64,000 nt of DNA from DASZUK01 sp963844575 (GCA_963844575.1 CAWJOU010000005.1:2604001-2668000); one strand, 5' to 3'. Shown: positions 26,882-35,750, counted from the first letter of the stretch. Notes: generated by a model from the letters alone, not told the origin. Made by a program: numbers and translations.

Positions 26882-27370
26882 ATGGCAGACGACCTCGATG
26901 ACGTGGCGATCCCGGACGATCTCGACGATCTCGATGACAACGACGACGAGGCGCTCGACGAGGCCGAGCCGGACGAGCTCGACGACGAGGACGATCTCGG
27001 TGGCGACGACCTCGTCGAAGGCGATGACGACAGTGAGGTCGGCGACACCGTCGTCGACGTCACGGCCGAACCTCAGGCCCCGGCGTCAACCCCGGCCGCG
27101 GCGGCGGAAGACGACGAGGGTGACGACGAGGAGGAGCCGGACGACGAGGACGTCGAGGCCAGCCTGGACGTCATCCTCAAGGAGCGGCTCGTCGTCGTCG
27201 AGGAGGAGCCGGACGACGAGGAGCTCGCCGACGTCGACGACCGTTCGGAGACCACCGAGCGCGTCCTGCCGAAACAACCCGACGAGTTCGTCTGCCGGTC
27301 CTGCTTCCTCGTGAAGCACCCGAGCCAGCTGGCGGACAAGAAGAAGATGCTCTGCCGAGACTGTGTCTGA
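26882..27370 (+). CDS. DUF4193-type acidic protein with C-terminal zinc ribbon
   Basis: A 162-residue protein, extremely rich in Asp/Glu over residues 1-115 (DDLDDLDDNDDEALDEAEP), ending in a compact four-Cys zinc-ribbon-like motif FVCRSCFLVKHPSQLADKKK followed by CRDC. This tail matches the DUF4193 proteins found across actinobacteria, of unknown function. Usual members are about 100 residues, so the acidic region is expanded here. ATG 26882 is chosen for GGAAGG upstream. The stop overlaps the next gene by eight bases inside a 66-bp-period duplication. Confidence 0.8.
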   Translation: MADDLDDVAIPDDLDDLDDNDDEALDEAEPDELDDEDDLGGDDLVEGDDDSEVGDTVVDVTAEPQAPASTPAAAAEDDEGDDEEEPDDEDVEASLDVILKERLVVVEEEPDDEELADVDDRSETTERVLPKQPDEFVCRSCFLVKHPSQLADKKKMLCRDCV

Positions 27371-27467
27371 ACCCGCCGACCCCGAGGCCGAGCCCGCCGA
27401 GGCCGAGCCGGCCGAATCCGCCGAGACTGTGTCTGATCCCGCCGACCCCGACGCCGAGTCCGCCGAC
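27354..27467 (+). repeat. Direct duplication with 66-bp period across the DUF4193 gene end
   Basis: The 48 nt from 27354 recur at 27420 with 4 mismatches. The first copy carries the DUF4193 stop codon and the GTG start of the next gene; the second copy carries another in-frame GTG and is read as TVSDPADPDAE after TVSEPADPEAE-type coding. A tandem copy of a gene junction has become part of the downstream N-terminus. Confidence 0.85.
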
Positions 27468-27935
27468 GAGAACGCGGCCGCTCGGCGTGCGCTCGACATG
27501 CTGTTCTACGCGCCGGTCGGCTTCGTCCTGACCGCGGTCGAGGACTTCCCCGAGCTGGCGGAGAAGGGGCGGGACCGACTGGAGGGCCAGCTCCGCAACG
27601 CGCAGGTCGTCGGTCGGTTCGCGGTGGCGGCTGGCCAGCAGCGGCTCCGGGACTGGTTCGGCTCGGACCGGCCACCGCCGGCGCCCCGGCCGCCCGAGCC
27701 GGCACCGAGCGCCGCCGCGCCGGCACCGCTCGACGTCGAGCCGCCGGCCGCCGGGTGGGTCGACGCGGCCATCCCCGGGTACGACGCCCTCTCGGCCTCC
27801 CAGGTCGTCCGACGGCTCGACGGGCTCAGCCCGAGCGACCTGGAGACCGTCTACCGACACGAGGCGACCACCCGAGGCCGCCAGACCATCCTGCACCGGG
27901 CCCAGCAGCTCCTGGGCGGCCCAGGACCGGACTGA
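27363..27935 (+). CDS. Hypothetical protein with helical and Pro-rich regions
   Basis: A 190-residue protein. Residues 1-38 are acidic repeats made by a duplicated junction; 39-100 form amphipathic helices (RRALDMLFYAPVGFVLTAVE, GRFAVAAGQQRLRDWFG); 103-130 are Pro/Ala-rich; and 135-185 carry IPGYDALSASQVVRRLDGLS and LETVYRHEATTRGRQTIL, a helical module that recurs in many actinobacterial proteins. No enzymatic motif is seen. The start is GTG 27363, overlapping the DUF4193 stop, but GTG 27429 in the second repeat copy is an alternative. Confidence 0.7.
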   Translation: MSEPADPEAEPAEAEPAESAETVSDPADPDAESADENAAARRALDMLFYAPVGFVLTAVEDFPELAEKGRDRLEGQLRNAQVVGRFAVAAGQQRLRDWFGSDRPPPAPRPPEPAPSAAAPAPLDVEPPAAGWVDAAIPGYDALSASQVVRRLDGLSPSDLETVYRHEATTRGRQTILHRAQQLLGGPGPD

Positions 27936-27942
27936 CGCCGCG

Positions 27943-28401
27943 GTGGAGCGCGTCCGTCGGGCCGGTCCACAGGACAACGATCGCTGCCGGGACCTGCTGG
28001 CAGCCGCCCGGGCCGAGTCGGCAACCGCTCGCGGCGGCGACCTCCTCGTCCCGCCGGACGCCGACCCGACGTCGTGGCTCGATCAGCCCGACCGGGTCCT
28101 CCTCCTCGGACTGTTCGACGAGGTCGTCGTCGGTCTGGCGGCGGGTCGCGTTGCCGTCGACCGGCCGGCCGGGCCGGTCGCCGACCGGATCGGTCACGTC
28201 GACTGCTGCTACGTCGAGACCGGCGCCCGGGGGGTAGGCGTGGGCGAGAGCCTCATCGGGAGTCTGCTCGGCTGGTTCGGCGAGCAGGGATGCACCGGGG
28301 TCGACGCTCTCGCGCTGCCCGGCGACCGGTCGACGAAGCAGCTGTTGGAGAACGCTGGGTTCAAAGCGAGGCTGCTGGTCCTCCACCGCCGGCTGCCATG
28401 A
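27943..28401 (+). CDS. GNAT family N-acetyltransferase
   Basis: A 152-residue acetyl-CoA-dependent acyltransferase. The fold is recognisable from the strand GHVDCCYVETGARGVGVGES, which holds the acetyl-CoA pyrophosphate loop (R-G-x-G-V/G), and the late LLENAGFKARLLVLHRRL. Substrate unknown. GTG 27943 starts 8 nt after the preceding stop, making a probable operon DUF4193 - helical protein - GNAT. The 3' end overlaps the convergent gene by about 40 bp. Confidence 0.78.
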   Translation: MERVRRAGPQDNDRCRDLLAAARAESATARGGDLLVPPDADPTSWLDQPDRVLLLGLFDEVVVGLAAGRVAVDRPAGPVADRIGHVDCCYVETGARGVGVGESLIGSLLGWFGEQGCTGVDALALPGDRSTKQLLENAGFKARLLVLHRRLP

Positions 28402-29610
28402 GCGGTGGCCGGCGGACCGGCGGGCGGCGCGGTGGGGGAGGAGGGGGGATACGGAGGCCGAGCAGCTTGGCCAGCTCCGGCACCGAGCCGGCGGCCCGGC
28501 GGGCGGCGTCCTGGGCCTCGGGAATGTCCGGAATGCCGGTCGGCTTGACCGTCCGCCGCACTGGCGAGTCGATGACCGCCTCCAGCAGAAACATCCAGTC
28601 GACCGCATCGGCCGTCATCGCTGCTCCGGCCGCCTCGCTGACCCGGACGGCCAGCTCGGCCGGGAGGCGCGTCGCCGGCTCTGGCGGCCGGGCCGTCGTC
28701 CGGACCGCGTCGAGGATCCGGCCCTCGTCGAGGGCCGTCGTCATCCGGGCCAGCCAGTCGTCACGGAGCGCGGTGGCCCGCTGGTTCAGCGCGTCCTGCA
28801 GCGCCTTGGCCATCGTCCGGGCTTCGTCGTCGAGCGTGAGCGACCGCGACGCGGCCACGACCGCTCGCAGGTCGCGGAGGCGGAGCTCCTTGCCCGCCGC
28901 CTGGGCCGACGTCGCCCGGTCCTTCCAAGAGGCCAGGTTCACCGCCGGCAGGAGTTGTTCCGCGATGGCGACGATGGCGTCGGCGTTCGTCTTCTCCTCC
29001 GCGATCGCCTGACGGACGGCCGGCATCCCGCCACGCAGCAGTTGCTCGGCCACCGGGAGCTGCTCGGGCCCCAGCCCCGCCAGCAAGGCGTTGCGGTGCG
29101 TCGTCGACTGCGCCGGCTTGCGCTGCTCCCGCGGCGACGGACCGGACGGACCACCCGGGCGCCGCGGACCGCTGCCCCGGTCCCGGTCACGGGGGGCACC
29201 CCGATCACGGGAGGCATCACGGTCACTGGGGGCGTCACGGTCGCGGTCGCGGGGGCGCGATCACGATCACGGGGTCCACGATCACGGTTATCGCGACGAC
29301 CGTCGTCGTCTCGCCGCCGGCCCCCCCGGGCCAGCGCCACCGACACGTCCGGGCCTCGCTGCGGTACGCCGATGACCTCGATCCGGTTGGTCGTGTCCGC
29401 GGCCTTGGCTGCCTTGACCGACAACCCGATGACCTCGACACCCTCGAGGCCGATCTCGACCTCCGCCCGCAGGACGTCGCCGACCGACGCGCCGTCGGGG
29501 ACGGCGGCGGCCGCCAGGCTGCCCTTCGGCTGCTTCGCTCCGGCGGCTCGCCAGGTGAACGTGCCGTCCGAGCCGTGGCTCGTGAGCTCGATATCAATAC
29601 GACGAGGCAT
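28361..29610 (-). pseudogene. Arg/Asp-rich protein of unknown function, one -1 frame change in a G5 run
   Basis: The N-terminal segment (PRRIDIELTSHGSDGTFTWR, ASVGDVLRAEVEIGLEGVEV) is an OB-like or beta-rich domain seen in actinobacterial proteins of unknown role. It is followed by an Arg/Asp repeat (RDNRDRGPRDRDR). At a run of five G on the plus strand (29251-29255) the frame changes; adding one base restores RDRDRDAPSDRDASRDRG, then a helical C-terminal domain (RNALLAGLGPEQLPVAEQLL, LRLRDLRAVVAASRSL). The intact protein would be about 415 residues. A homopolymer sequencing error is the simplest explanation. ATG 29610 is the start. Confidence 0.65.
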
Positions 29611-29668
29611 GCGGCGGTCACGCTATCGCTTCGGCGACGCCTTCTGTACCAGACGAGACCCGCAGGCC

Positions 29669-29692
29669 TACCAGTCGGTACCCGAACTGGTA
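29669..29692. promoter_or_regulatory. Inverted repeat in the htrA upstream region
   Basis: TACCAGT / ACTGGTA, 7-bp arms with a 10-nt spacer, flanked on both sides by CGCAGGC. It lies between the divergent frame-disrupted gene and htrA; operator function is only a suggestion. A weak TACGAT at 29759-29764 could be the htrA -10. Confidence 0.35.
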
Positions 29693-29839
29693 CCGCAGGC
29701 CACCCGGAATCGTCCTGGACGGCACACGGGCCGTTCCGGCGAGCGGGTTGCTGCGGGCTACGATGACTTCGCGTGCAACGCGGCAGCTACTGCCGCAGGA
29801 GTGGTGCGGCGGACACCCGTCCGTTCCAGGAGGATCCCG

Positions 29840-31465
29840 ATGGCCGATGAGTTGAGCGAGACGGGACCCGGCGCGCCCCCCGATCCCCCGAACGGCGAGT
29901 CGCCGACGACACCGGTCGCCCCGGTTTCCCCGCCGGCCGCCGCGGCCGGAACACCGTCACCGGCGACCACACCGATCGCGCCGCCGCCCGAGGCCACCCC
30001 GACGACACCGGTCACCGCGCCGGCCACGCCGGATGCTCCGCCGACGACACCGGTCGCACCGGCCGCTTCCTGGGCGGTCAGCCCGGAAGGAACGGTGACG
30101 CCGCCGGCCCCGCCGGAGCCGTGGCCGCCGGCCACCGCACCGCAGCCGGTCGTCGGCGCGCCGTGGCCACCGCCGCAGGCCGCGGCGTTGCCGTACCCGC
30201 CGGGGGGCGGTCCGCCGGCCAGCGGCAGCTCGTCGGGGCCGCGGCGGGCCCGAGGTTGGATCCTCGTCGCGGTCGTGGCCGCGCTCATCGGCGCCGGCGT
30301 CGGTGCCGGCGTGACGGCCGCGACGGACAACGGCAACAACTCCGGCGTGACGGTCGAGGAGGGGACCGCGACCCCAGGGGCGGCGACGCTGAGCGGCAAC
30401 GTGTCGATCCCGCAGCTCGTGAAGAAGGTCCTGCCGGCGGTCGTCTCGATCGACGTGAAGTCCTCGACCGAGGAGGACGAGGGAACCGGGATGATCATCT
30501 CGTCGACCGGCGAGGTCGTGACGAACAACCACGTGATCGCCCTGGCCGAAACCGGCGCCTCGATCACGGTCACGGAGTCGGGGACGACGAAGAAGGAGGG
30601 GGCGAAGCTCGTCGGCGCGGACCCGAGCAACGACGTCGCGCTGCTCCAGATCCAGGGGGCGTCGGGCCTGCCGACGATCACGTTCGGCGACTCGAACAAG
30701 CTGCTCGTCGGCGATGCCGTCGTCGCCATCGGCAACGCCCTCGGGCTGGCCGCGGGAACGCCGACGGTGACCCAGGGGATCGTCTCGGCCCTCGGCCGGA
30801 CCGTGACAGCCGGCGACAGTGGCTCGGTGGCGACGGAACGGCTGACCAACATGATCCAGACCGACGCGGCGATCAACCCTGGGAACTCCGGCGGACCGCT
30901 GATCGACACGGACGGACAGGTCGTCGGCATGAACACGGCCGTCGCGGGCAGCACCGGCGACGGTACGGACGCCCAGAACATCGGCTTCGCCATCCCGGCC
31001 GCCAACGTCGAGTCGCTGCTGCCGCAGCTGCAAAAGGGCGGGACGGTCGCCAACGGCGGAGGCGTCCTCGGCGTCGACGTGACGACGCTCACGACACAGC
31101 TCCGCCAGCAGTACGGGTTCACGCCGACGTCCGGCGCGGTGATCCTCAGCGTCGTCTCCGGCTCACCGGCCGACACCGCGAAGTTGCGAGAGGGCGACGT
31201 CATCACGGCCATCGGTTCGACATCGGTCACGTCGGCCCAGTCGCTGCAGACGGCCGTCTCGAAACACAAGGCCGGGGACACCATCCAGGTCACGTACTAC
31301 GTCGGCGACCTCAAGCAGACGGCGACAGTGACGCTCGAGTCCCAGCAGTCCGAACAACAACAGCAGTCGAAGTCCGGCACGGGCCAGACAGGGATCACTG
31401 GTGGGACAGGAACAACAGGCGGCGGGACAACCACATCCGGAGGATCGCCGTTCGGGGGCCTCTAG
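29840..31465 (+). CDS. Membrane-anchored HtrA/DegP-like serine protease with PDZ domain
   Basis: Extracytoplasmic quality-control protease of 541 residues. Residues 1-135 are a Pro/Thr/Ala-rich cytoplasmic segment, about 137-160 one transmembrane helix (GWILVAVVAALIGAGVGAGV), about 200-380 a trypsin-like domain with triad His231 (TNNHVIA), Asp265 (SNDVALL) and Ser350 (NPGNSGGPL), and about 410-500 a PDZ domain (VVSGSPADTAKLREGDVITA). A Gln/Gly/Thr-rich tail ends it. ATG 29840 has AGGAGG upstream. It is convergent with the universal stress gene, with a 4-bp overlap. Confidence 0.93.
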   Translation: MADELSETGPGAPPDPPNGESPTTPVAPVSPPAAAAGTPSPATTPIAPPPEATPTTPVTAPATPDAPPTTPVAPAASWAVSPEGTVTPPAPPEPWPPATAPQPVVGAPWPPPQAAALPYPPGGGPPASGSSSGPRRARGWILVAVVAALIGAGVGAGVTAATDNGNNSGVTVEEGTATPGAATLSGNVSIPQLVKKVLPAVVSIDVKSSTEEDEGTGMIISSTGEVVTNNHVIALAETGASITVTESGTTKKEGAKLVGADPSNDVALLQIQGASGLPTITFGDSNKLLVGDAVVAIGNALGLAAGTPTVTQGIVSALGRTVTAGDSGSVATERLTNMIQTDAAINPGNSGGPLIDTDGQVVGMNTAVAGSTGDGTDAQNIGFAIPAANVESLLPQLQKGGTVANGGGVLGVDVTTLTTQLRQQYGFTPTSGAVILSVVSGSPADTAKLREGDVITAIGSTSVTSAQSLQTAVSKHKAGDTIQVTYYVGDLKQTATVTLESQQSEQQQQSKSGTGQTGITGGTGTTGGGTTTSGGSPFGGL

Positions 31466-31890
31466 TCGGGCTGGAGGCCGTCGTCCTTGATGATGACCAC
31501 CGGGCAGGAGGCGTGGGTCACGCACTCCTGGCTGACCGATCCCAGCTTGAGGCCGGCAAACCCGCCGCGGCCCCGGGAGCCCAGGACCAATAGGTCGGCC
31601 GCCCGGGAGGCCTCGATGAGGGACTCGCTGACGTCCCCGTGGGCCACCAGCAGGGTCACCAGCACCTTCGGCGACGGGTCCACAGCGGCCACCGTCTCCG
31701 TCAGGAAGGCCTTGGCCTGGTCCTCGATCAGGTCGACGTCGAACGCCCCGGGGATCTCCAGGAACGGCATCTGCCAGGCGAACACCGCCGTCAGCTCACC
31801 CTGGTGGACGGTGGCCTCGTTCAGAGCCCACCGGAAAGCGGCGTTGCCGTACGCCGATCCGTCGACGCCGACGACCACGTGATAGGTCAC
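31462..31890 (-). CDS. Universal stress protein UspA family
   Basis: A 142-residue single USP domain. It begins TYHVVVGVDGSAYGNAAFRW and carries the ATP-binding motif GSRGRGGFAGLKLGSVSQ (G-2x-G-9x-G-S), followed by THASCPVVII. ATP-binding USPs modulate partner proteins under stress. GTG 31890 overlaps the stop of the upstream MFS transporter as GTGA, so the two are translationally coupled and, if the PHO box is active, would be induced together under phosphate limitation (inference). Confidence 0.92.
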   Translation of the reverse strand: MTYHVVVGVDGSAYGNAAFRWALNEATVHQGELTAVFAWQMPFLEIPGAFDVDLIEDQAKAFLTETVAAVDPSPKVLVTLLVAHGDVSESLIEASRAADLLVLGSRGRGGFAGLKLGSVSQECVTHASCPVVIIKDDGLQPD

Positions 31891-33329
31891 GCCGCCTCGT
31901 GCAGAACCGGGGCCTTGGGCACGGAGCCGGCATAGCACTCCTCGGTCAGCTCCTCCAGGCTCTTCCCCTTCGGCTCGGGGAGGAGGAGGATCGTGAGCCC
32001 GAGCCCGACGACCGAGACCACGCCGGCGACGATCTCGGCTCCCCGGATGCCCCAGGACGAGGCGAGCATGTCGGGGAACAGGTAGGCCCCGGCGAAGGCC
32101 CCCATCTTCCCCGCCGCGGCCGAGATCCCATGGCCGGTGGTGCGGACCTCGACCGGGAAGATCTCCGCCGGGTAGACGAACGTCGTCGTGTTCGGCCCGA
32201 ACTCGGTGAAGAAGTAGCTCACCCCGTACAGGACCACGAACGGGGCCACCGACGTGGTCACCCCCGGCACCAGCCCGATGGCCAAGAAGGCCAGGGCCAT
32301 CATGCCGAACCCCAGGGCCTGGATCTTCTTCCGGCCGGTCCGGTCCAGCAGGAGGATGGCCAGGGCGTACCCGGGGAGGGCGAAGACGGCGAAGATGGCC
32401 AACTGGAGGAGGGTGTTGTCGAGGAGGGACCCGCCGGGGTTGACGAGCGCCAGAACCTCGGGGCTGGAGATCGTGTTGCCGTAGTAGGCGAAGTCCAGGA
32501 GGGCCCAGCAGCTGGCCGTCCCGATCAGCCACAGCATCATCCGCCGGTGCCGGGCCATCTCGACGAACCCGCTCACCCAGGACTGCCGGTTCCGGACCAC
32601 CAGCTCGGGGGTCGGCCCGGTGGACGCCGTGGTACCGGTGTTGGTGGCGGTATCGGTGGCGGCGGCGATGGCCCGTTCGGCCTCCTCGGCCACCCCTCCG
32701 GCGATGGCGAACCGCGGGGTCTCGTGGATCTGCCGGCGGAGATAGAAGACGGCCAGACCGGGGATCGCCCCCAGGCCGAGGAGGATCCGCCAGATGATGT
32801 CGTCGCCGATGCCCGAGGCCAGGAGAATGGAGGCCACCAGGGGCCCGACGATGAGGCCCGCGCCCTGCATGGCGAACACCAGGCCCACCATCCGGCCCCG
32901 GGACCGCTTGCCGGAGTACTCGCTCATGATGGTGGCGCTCACCGGATAGTCCCCACCGATCCCGATGCCGAGCACGATGCGGGCTACCAGGAGGAACGTG
33001 TAGTTGGGGGCGAAGGCCGAGGCGATGGCCCCGATGGCCAGGATGAGGACCTCGTAGCCGTAGATCTTCTTCCGGCCCAGGATGTCGGCCACCCGACCGA
33101 AGACGATGGCCCCCACGGCCGAAGCGGCCAGGGTGGCCGAGTTGAGGAGCGACACCTGGCCGGTGGACAGGTTCCACTCCGGCTTCAAGAGGGCCACCAC
33201 GATCCCGATGACGAACAGGTCGTAGGCGTCGGTGAAGAACCCCATGCCCGAGACGAACATGATCTTCACCTGGAACCGGGTGATCTTGCTGTCGTCGAGC
33301 TGCTCCAGCTGTGATCCCGCCGTGGTCAC
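31887..33329 (-). CDS. MFS transporter, phosphate:H+ symporter (PHS) type
   Basis: A 480-residue, 12-helix major facilitator. The first-helix motif GMGFFTDAYDLFVIGIV is the hallmark of PHS-family phosphate transporters (Pho84-like); GRVADILGRKKIYG is the MFS loop 2-3 motif; DYPVSATIMSEYSGKRSRGR and GPNTTTFVYPAEIFPVEVR are further sugar/phosphate-porter motifs. A cytoplasmic loop at about 235-260 is Ala/Thr-rich. Start GTG 33329 is inferred because coding similarity begins there. Four 11-nt PHO-box-like repeats lie 41-84 nt upstream, which fits phosphate uptake. Confidence 0.87.
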   Translation of the reverse strand: MTTAGSQLEQLDDSKITRFQVKIMFVSGMGFFTDAYDLFVIGIVVALLKPEWNLSTGQVSLLNSATLAASAVGAIVFGRVADILGRKKIYGYEVLILAIGAIASAFAPNYTFLLVARIVLGIGIGGDYPVSATIMSEYSGKRSRGRMVGLVFAMQGAGLIVGPLVASILLASGIGDDIIWRILLGLGAIPGLAVFYLRRQIHETPRFAIAGGVAEEAERAIAAATDTATNTGTTASTGPTPELVVRNRQSWVSGFVEMARHRRMMLWLIGTASCWALLDFAYYGNTISSPEVLALVNPGGSLLDNTLLQLAIFAVFALPGYALAILLLDRTGRKKIQALGFGMMALAFLAIGLVPGVTTSVAPFVVLYGVSYFFTEFGPNTTTFVYPAEIFPVEVRTTGHGISAAAGKMGAFAGAYLFPDMLASSWGIRGAEIVAGVVSVVGLGLTILLLPEPKGKSLEELTEECYAGSVPKAPVLHEAA

Positions 33330-33369
33330 CCGTCCGAGTGTGACGGCGCTCGGTAACCCCCCGGATGCC

Positions 33370-33413
33370 GCCGTTCGAACTGTTGGTAACACGAAGATGA
33401 ACTTCTGGTGAAC
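33370..33413 (-). promoter_or_regulatory. PHO-box-like array of 11-nt direct repeats
   Basis: On the minus strand four consecutive 11-mers read GTTCACCAGAA, GTTCATCTTCG, TGTTACCAACA and GTTCGAACGGC. Units 1, 2 and 4 begin GTTC, as in the PhoP direct-repeat units (GTTCA-type, 11-nt period) known from Streptomyces. The array is 41 nt upstream of the phosphate-type transporter start and within the region shared with the divergent TrpB2-like gene. Confidence 0.68.
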
Positions 33414-33486
33414 CAGCGGCGGTTGCGGCGCCGCGATATCTTCCCGACGGCGGCCCAGGGTGGTCGACCGGCGAAGGGAGTGCACC

Positions 33487-34737
33487 ATGCGGTGGAACCT
33501 CGGACCTGACCGGGTCCCGACGGCGTGGTTCAACGTGGCCCCGCACCTGCCGGAGCCGCTGCAGCCGCCCCTGCACCCGGCGACGCGGGAGCCGGTCGGC
33601 CCGGACGACCTGGCGCCGCTGTTCCCGATGGCGCTCATCGGCCAGGAGGTCTCGACGGCGCCGTGGATCGACGTGCCCGGCGAGGTGCTCGACATCCTGC
33701 GGCTGTGGCGGCCGACGCCGCTCGTCCGGACCGAACGGCTCGAGCGGGCGCTCAGTACGCCGGCCCGCATCTACTACAAGGACGAGTCGGTCTCGCCGGC
33801 CGGATCGCACAAGCCGAACACCGCGGTGCCGCAGGCGTTCTACAACCAGCAGGAAGGCATCGCCCGACTGGCGACGGAGACCGGCGCCGGCCAGTGGGGG
33901 AGCGCGCTGTCGTTCGCCACGTCGCTGTTCGGCCTCGAATGCAAGGTCTACATGGTCCGGGCGTCGTACGAGCAGAAGCCGTATCGGCGGACGATGATGG
34001 AGGTCTGGGGCGGTGAGGTCGTGCCGTCGCCGGTCGACGACCCGGACCACCCCGGGTCGCTCGGCGCGGCGATCAGCGACGCGGTGCGCGACGCGGCCGG
34101 CCGACCGGACTCGCACTACGCGCTCGGCTCCGTCCTCAACCACGTCCTGCTCCATCAGACCGTCATCGGCCTCGAGGCCAAGGAGCAGCTCGAGCTGGCC
34201 GGCGAGCGGCTGCCGGACGTCGTCGTCGGCGCCTGCGGCGGCGGGTCGAACCTCGGCGGGATCGCCCTCCCGTTCGTCCCGGACGCTGGCGTCGACCTGC
34301 TCGCCGTCGAGCCGTCGTCGTGCCCGACGCTGACGGAGGGGACGTTCGAGTATGACTTCGGCGACGTCGCCGGGATGACGCCGCTGCTGCCGATGTACTC
34401 GCTCGGCCACGACTTCGTGCCGCCGCCGATCCACGCCGGTGGCCTCCGCTACCACGGTGACTCACCGATCATCTCCAACCTGGTCAAGGCCGCACGGATG
34501 CGGGCGTCGGCCTACCCGCAGGGCAAGGTCTTCGAGGCCGCGGTCCAGTTCGCCCGTACCGAGGGCACGATCCCGGCCCCCGAGACCGCCCACGCCATCC
34601 GCGCCGTCATCGACGAGGCCCTGGCCGCGAAGGAGTCAGGCGAGGAGAAGGTCGTGCTCTTCAGCTACTCCGGCCACGGCCTGCTCGACCTGTCGGCCTA
34701 CGACGACCACCTCGCCGGCCGGCTCGACCAGATCTAA
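33487..34737 (+). CDS. trpB2: TrpB2-like tryptophan synthase beta chain
   Basis: PLP enzyme that joins indole (or a related nucleophile) to serine. The 416-residue protein has the long N-terminal extension of the TrpB2 subclass (WNLGPDRVPTAWFNVAPHLP), the Schiff-base Lys in SPAGSHKPNTA, the phosphate-binding loop GACGGGSNLGG and LFSYSGHGLLDLSAYD. TrpB2 proteins are usually outside trp operons and lack the TrpA interface; no trpA is near here, so it may act as a free serine deaminase or indole-salvage enzyme. ATG 33487 follows GGGAG. Confidence 0.9.
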   Translation: MRWNLGPDRVPTAWFNVAPHLPEPLQPPLHPATREPVGPDDLAPLFPMALIGQEVSTAPWIDVPGEVLDILRLWRPTPLVRTERLERALSTPARIYYKDESVSPAGSHKPNTAVPQAFYNQQEGIARLATETGAGQWGSALSFATSLFGLECKVYMVRASYEQKPYRRTMMEVWGGEVVPSPVDDPDHPGSLGAAISDAVRDAAGRPDSHYALGSVLNHVLLHQTVIGLEAKEQLELAGERLPDVVVGACGGGSNLGGIALPFVPDAGVDLLAVEPSSCPTLTEGTFEYDFGDVAGMTPLLPMYSLGHDFVPPPIHAGGLRYHGDSPIISNLVKAARMRASAYPQGKVFEAAVQFARTEGTIPAPETAHAIRAVIDEALAAKESGEEKVVLFSYSGHGLLDLSAYDDHLAGRLDQI

Positions 34738-34761
34738 CTGGTCAGCCGTCAGCGCCCATCG

Positions 34762-35241
34762 CTAACTGGGCGACCAGCGCCGGTCCGGGTGGGCTGGCGG
34801 CAGGTTCATCGGCTCCGTCGGCTGCCAACCGCTCGCCTCGATGTCCTCGAGGACGTGGACCATGTTGTAGACGTCCTCCTCGTAGGAGAACCGGCCGTCG
34901 CCGGCGTAGACGAGCCGCGAGTAGCCGGACTGCGCGTACGGCCGGCCGTCCTCCCGGGTGCCCGGGACGACCTGGGTCCACTTGACGACGACGTTGTCGC
35001 CGTCGATGGCGGTGAACTCGACCGGGAACTGCCAGTCACCGAGCCCGACCATCGAGTCGACCAGCCAGGCGGCGATCGCGGCTTTCCCCTCGATCCGACC
35101 CCACGCCGCGTCGACGTAGACCGCGTCGTCGGTGTACAGGTCGGCCAGGACGCCGAAATCGTGCTCGCCGGCCTCGATGCGGGCCCGCAGCTCGTGGTAG
35201 CGGTCGACGGCTGCCTGGACCTCGTCGCGTGGATGGCTCAC
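34762..35241 (-). CDS. Nuclear transport factor 2/SnoaL-like protein
   Basis: A 159-residue cone-shaped alpha+beta domain: helix VQAAVDRYHELRARIEAGEH, then DLYTDDAVYVDAAWGRIEGK and FTAIDGDNVVVKWTQVVPG. The fold is used both for small-molecule isomerases and non-enzymatic binding; no catalytic residue can be assigned. GTG 35241 overlaps the stop of the pyrophosphatase gene (GTGA), so the two are co-translated. Function unknown. Confidence 0.83.
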   Translation of the reverse strand: MSHPRDEVQAAVDRYHELRARIEAGEHDFGVLADLYTDDAVYVDAAWGRIEGKAAIAAWLVDSMVGLGDWQFPVEFTAIDGDNVVVKWTQVVPGTREDGRPYAQSGYSRLVYAGDGRFSYEEDVYNMVHVLEDIEASGWQPTEPMNLPPAHPDRRWSPS

Positions 35242-35750
35242 GTTGCCTCCCCCTCCCGGTAGCGGGCCCGGCAGCTCGCCAGCTCGGCCAGCGCGGCGGC
35301 GCGCCCCTCGAACCCACCCGTCTCGCTCATCTTCCCCGGCTCCAGATCCTTGTAGATGCTGAAGAAGTGCTCGATCTCGTGCAGGAGGTGCCGGGGCAGG
35401 TCGTCGATGTCCGCGGTGTTCTCCCGGGTCGGGTCGTGGGCGAGCACGGTCAGCAGCTTGGCGTCCGGGCCCGCTTCGTCGCGCATCCAGAACACCCCGA
35501 CCACCCGGGAGCGGACCAGGCAACCGGGGAACGTCGGGTCGTCGAGGAGCACCAGCGCGTCGAGCGGGTCGCCGTCCTTGGCCAGCGTCTCGGGCACGAA
35601 GCCGTAGTCGGTCGGGTACGTCGTCGCGGTGAAGAGGCGGCGGTCGAGGCGGATGATGTGCCGGTCGTGGTCGTACTCGTACTTGTTCCGGGTGCCGGCC
35701 GGGATCTCGACTATGACGTCGATCTCGGCCTCGGTGGGGGACTGCTCCAT
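35238..35750 (-). CDS. ppa: Inorganic pyrophosphatase, class A
   Basis: Mg-dependent cytosolic hydrolysis of pyrophosphate. The 170-residue enzyme carries the family core: IVEIPAGTRNKYEYD, TTYPTDYGFVPETLA, the metal motif DGDPLDALVLL, and EIEHFFSIYKDLEPGK. ATG 35750 gives the normal length. It follows the DHA2 transporter stop by 7 nt and overlaps the NTF2-like gene, so three minus-strand genes are probably one transcript. Confidence 0.95.
   Translation of the reverse strand: MEQSPTEAEIDVIVEIPAGTRNKYEYDHDRHIIRLDRRLFTATTYPTDYGFVPETLAKDGDPLDALVLLDDPTFPGCLVRSRVVGVFWMRDEAGPDAKLLTVLAHDPTRENTADIDDLPRHLLHEIEHFFSIYKDLEPGKMSETGGFEGRAAALAELASCRARYREGEAT

Noticed and set aside
31462..34455. 997-codon open frame on the minus strand
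   Set aside because: Only the last 142 codons are a real gene (the universal stress protein); the rest is the wrong frame of the transporter and antisense of the TrpB2-like gene.
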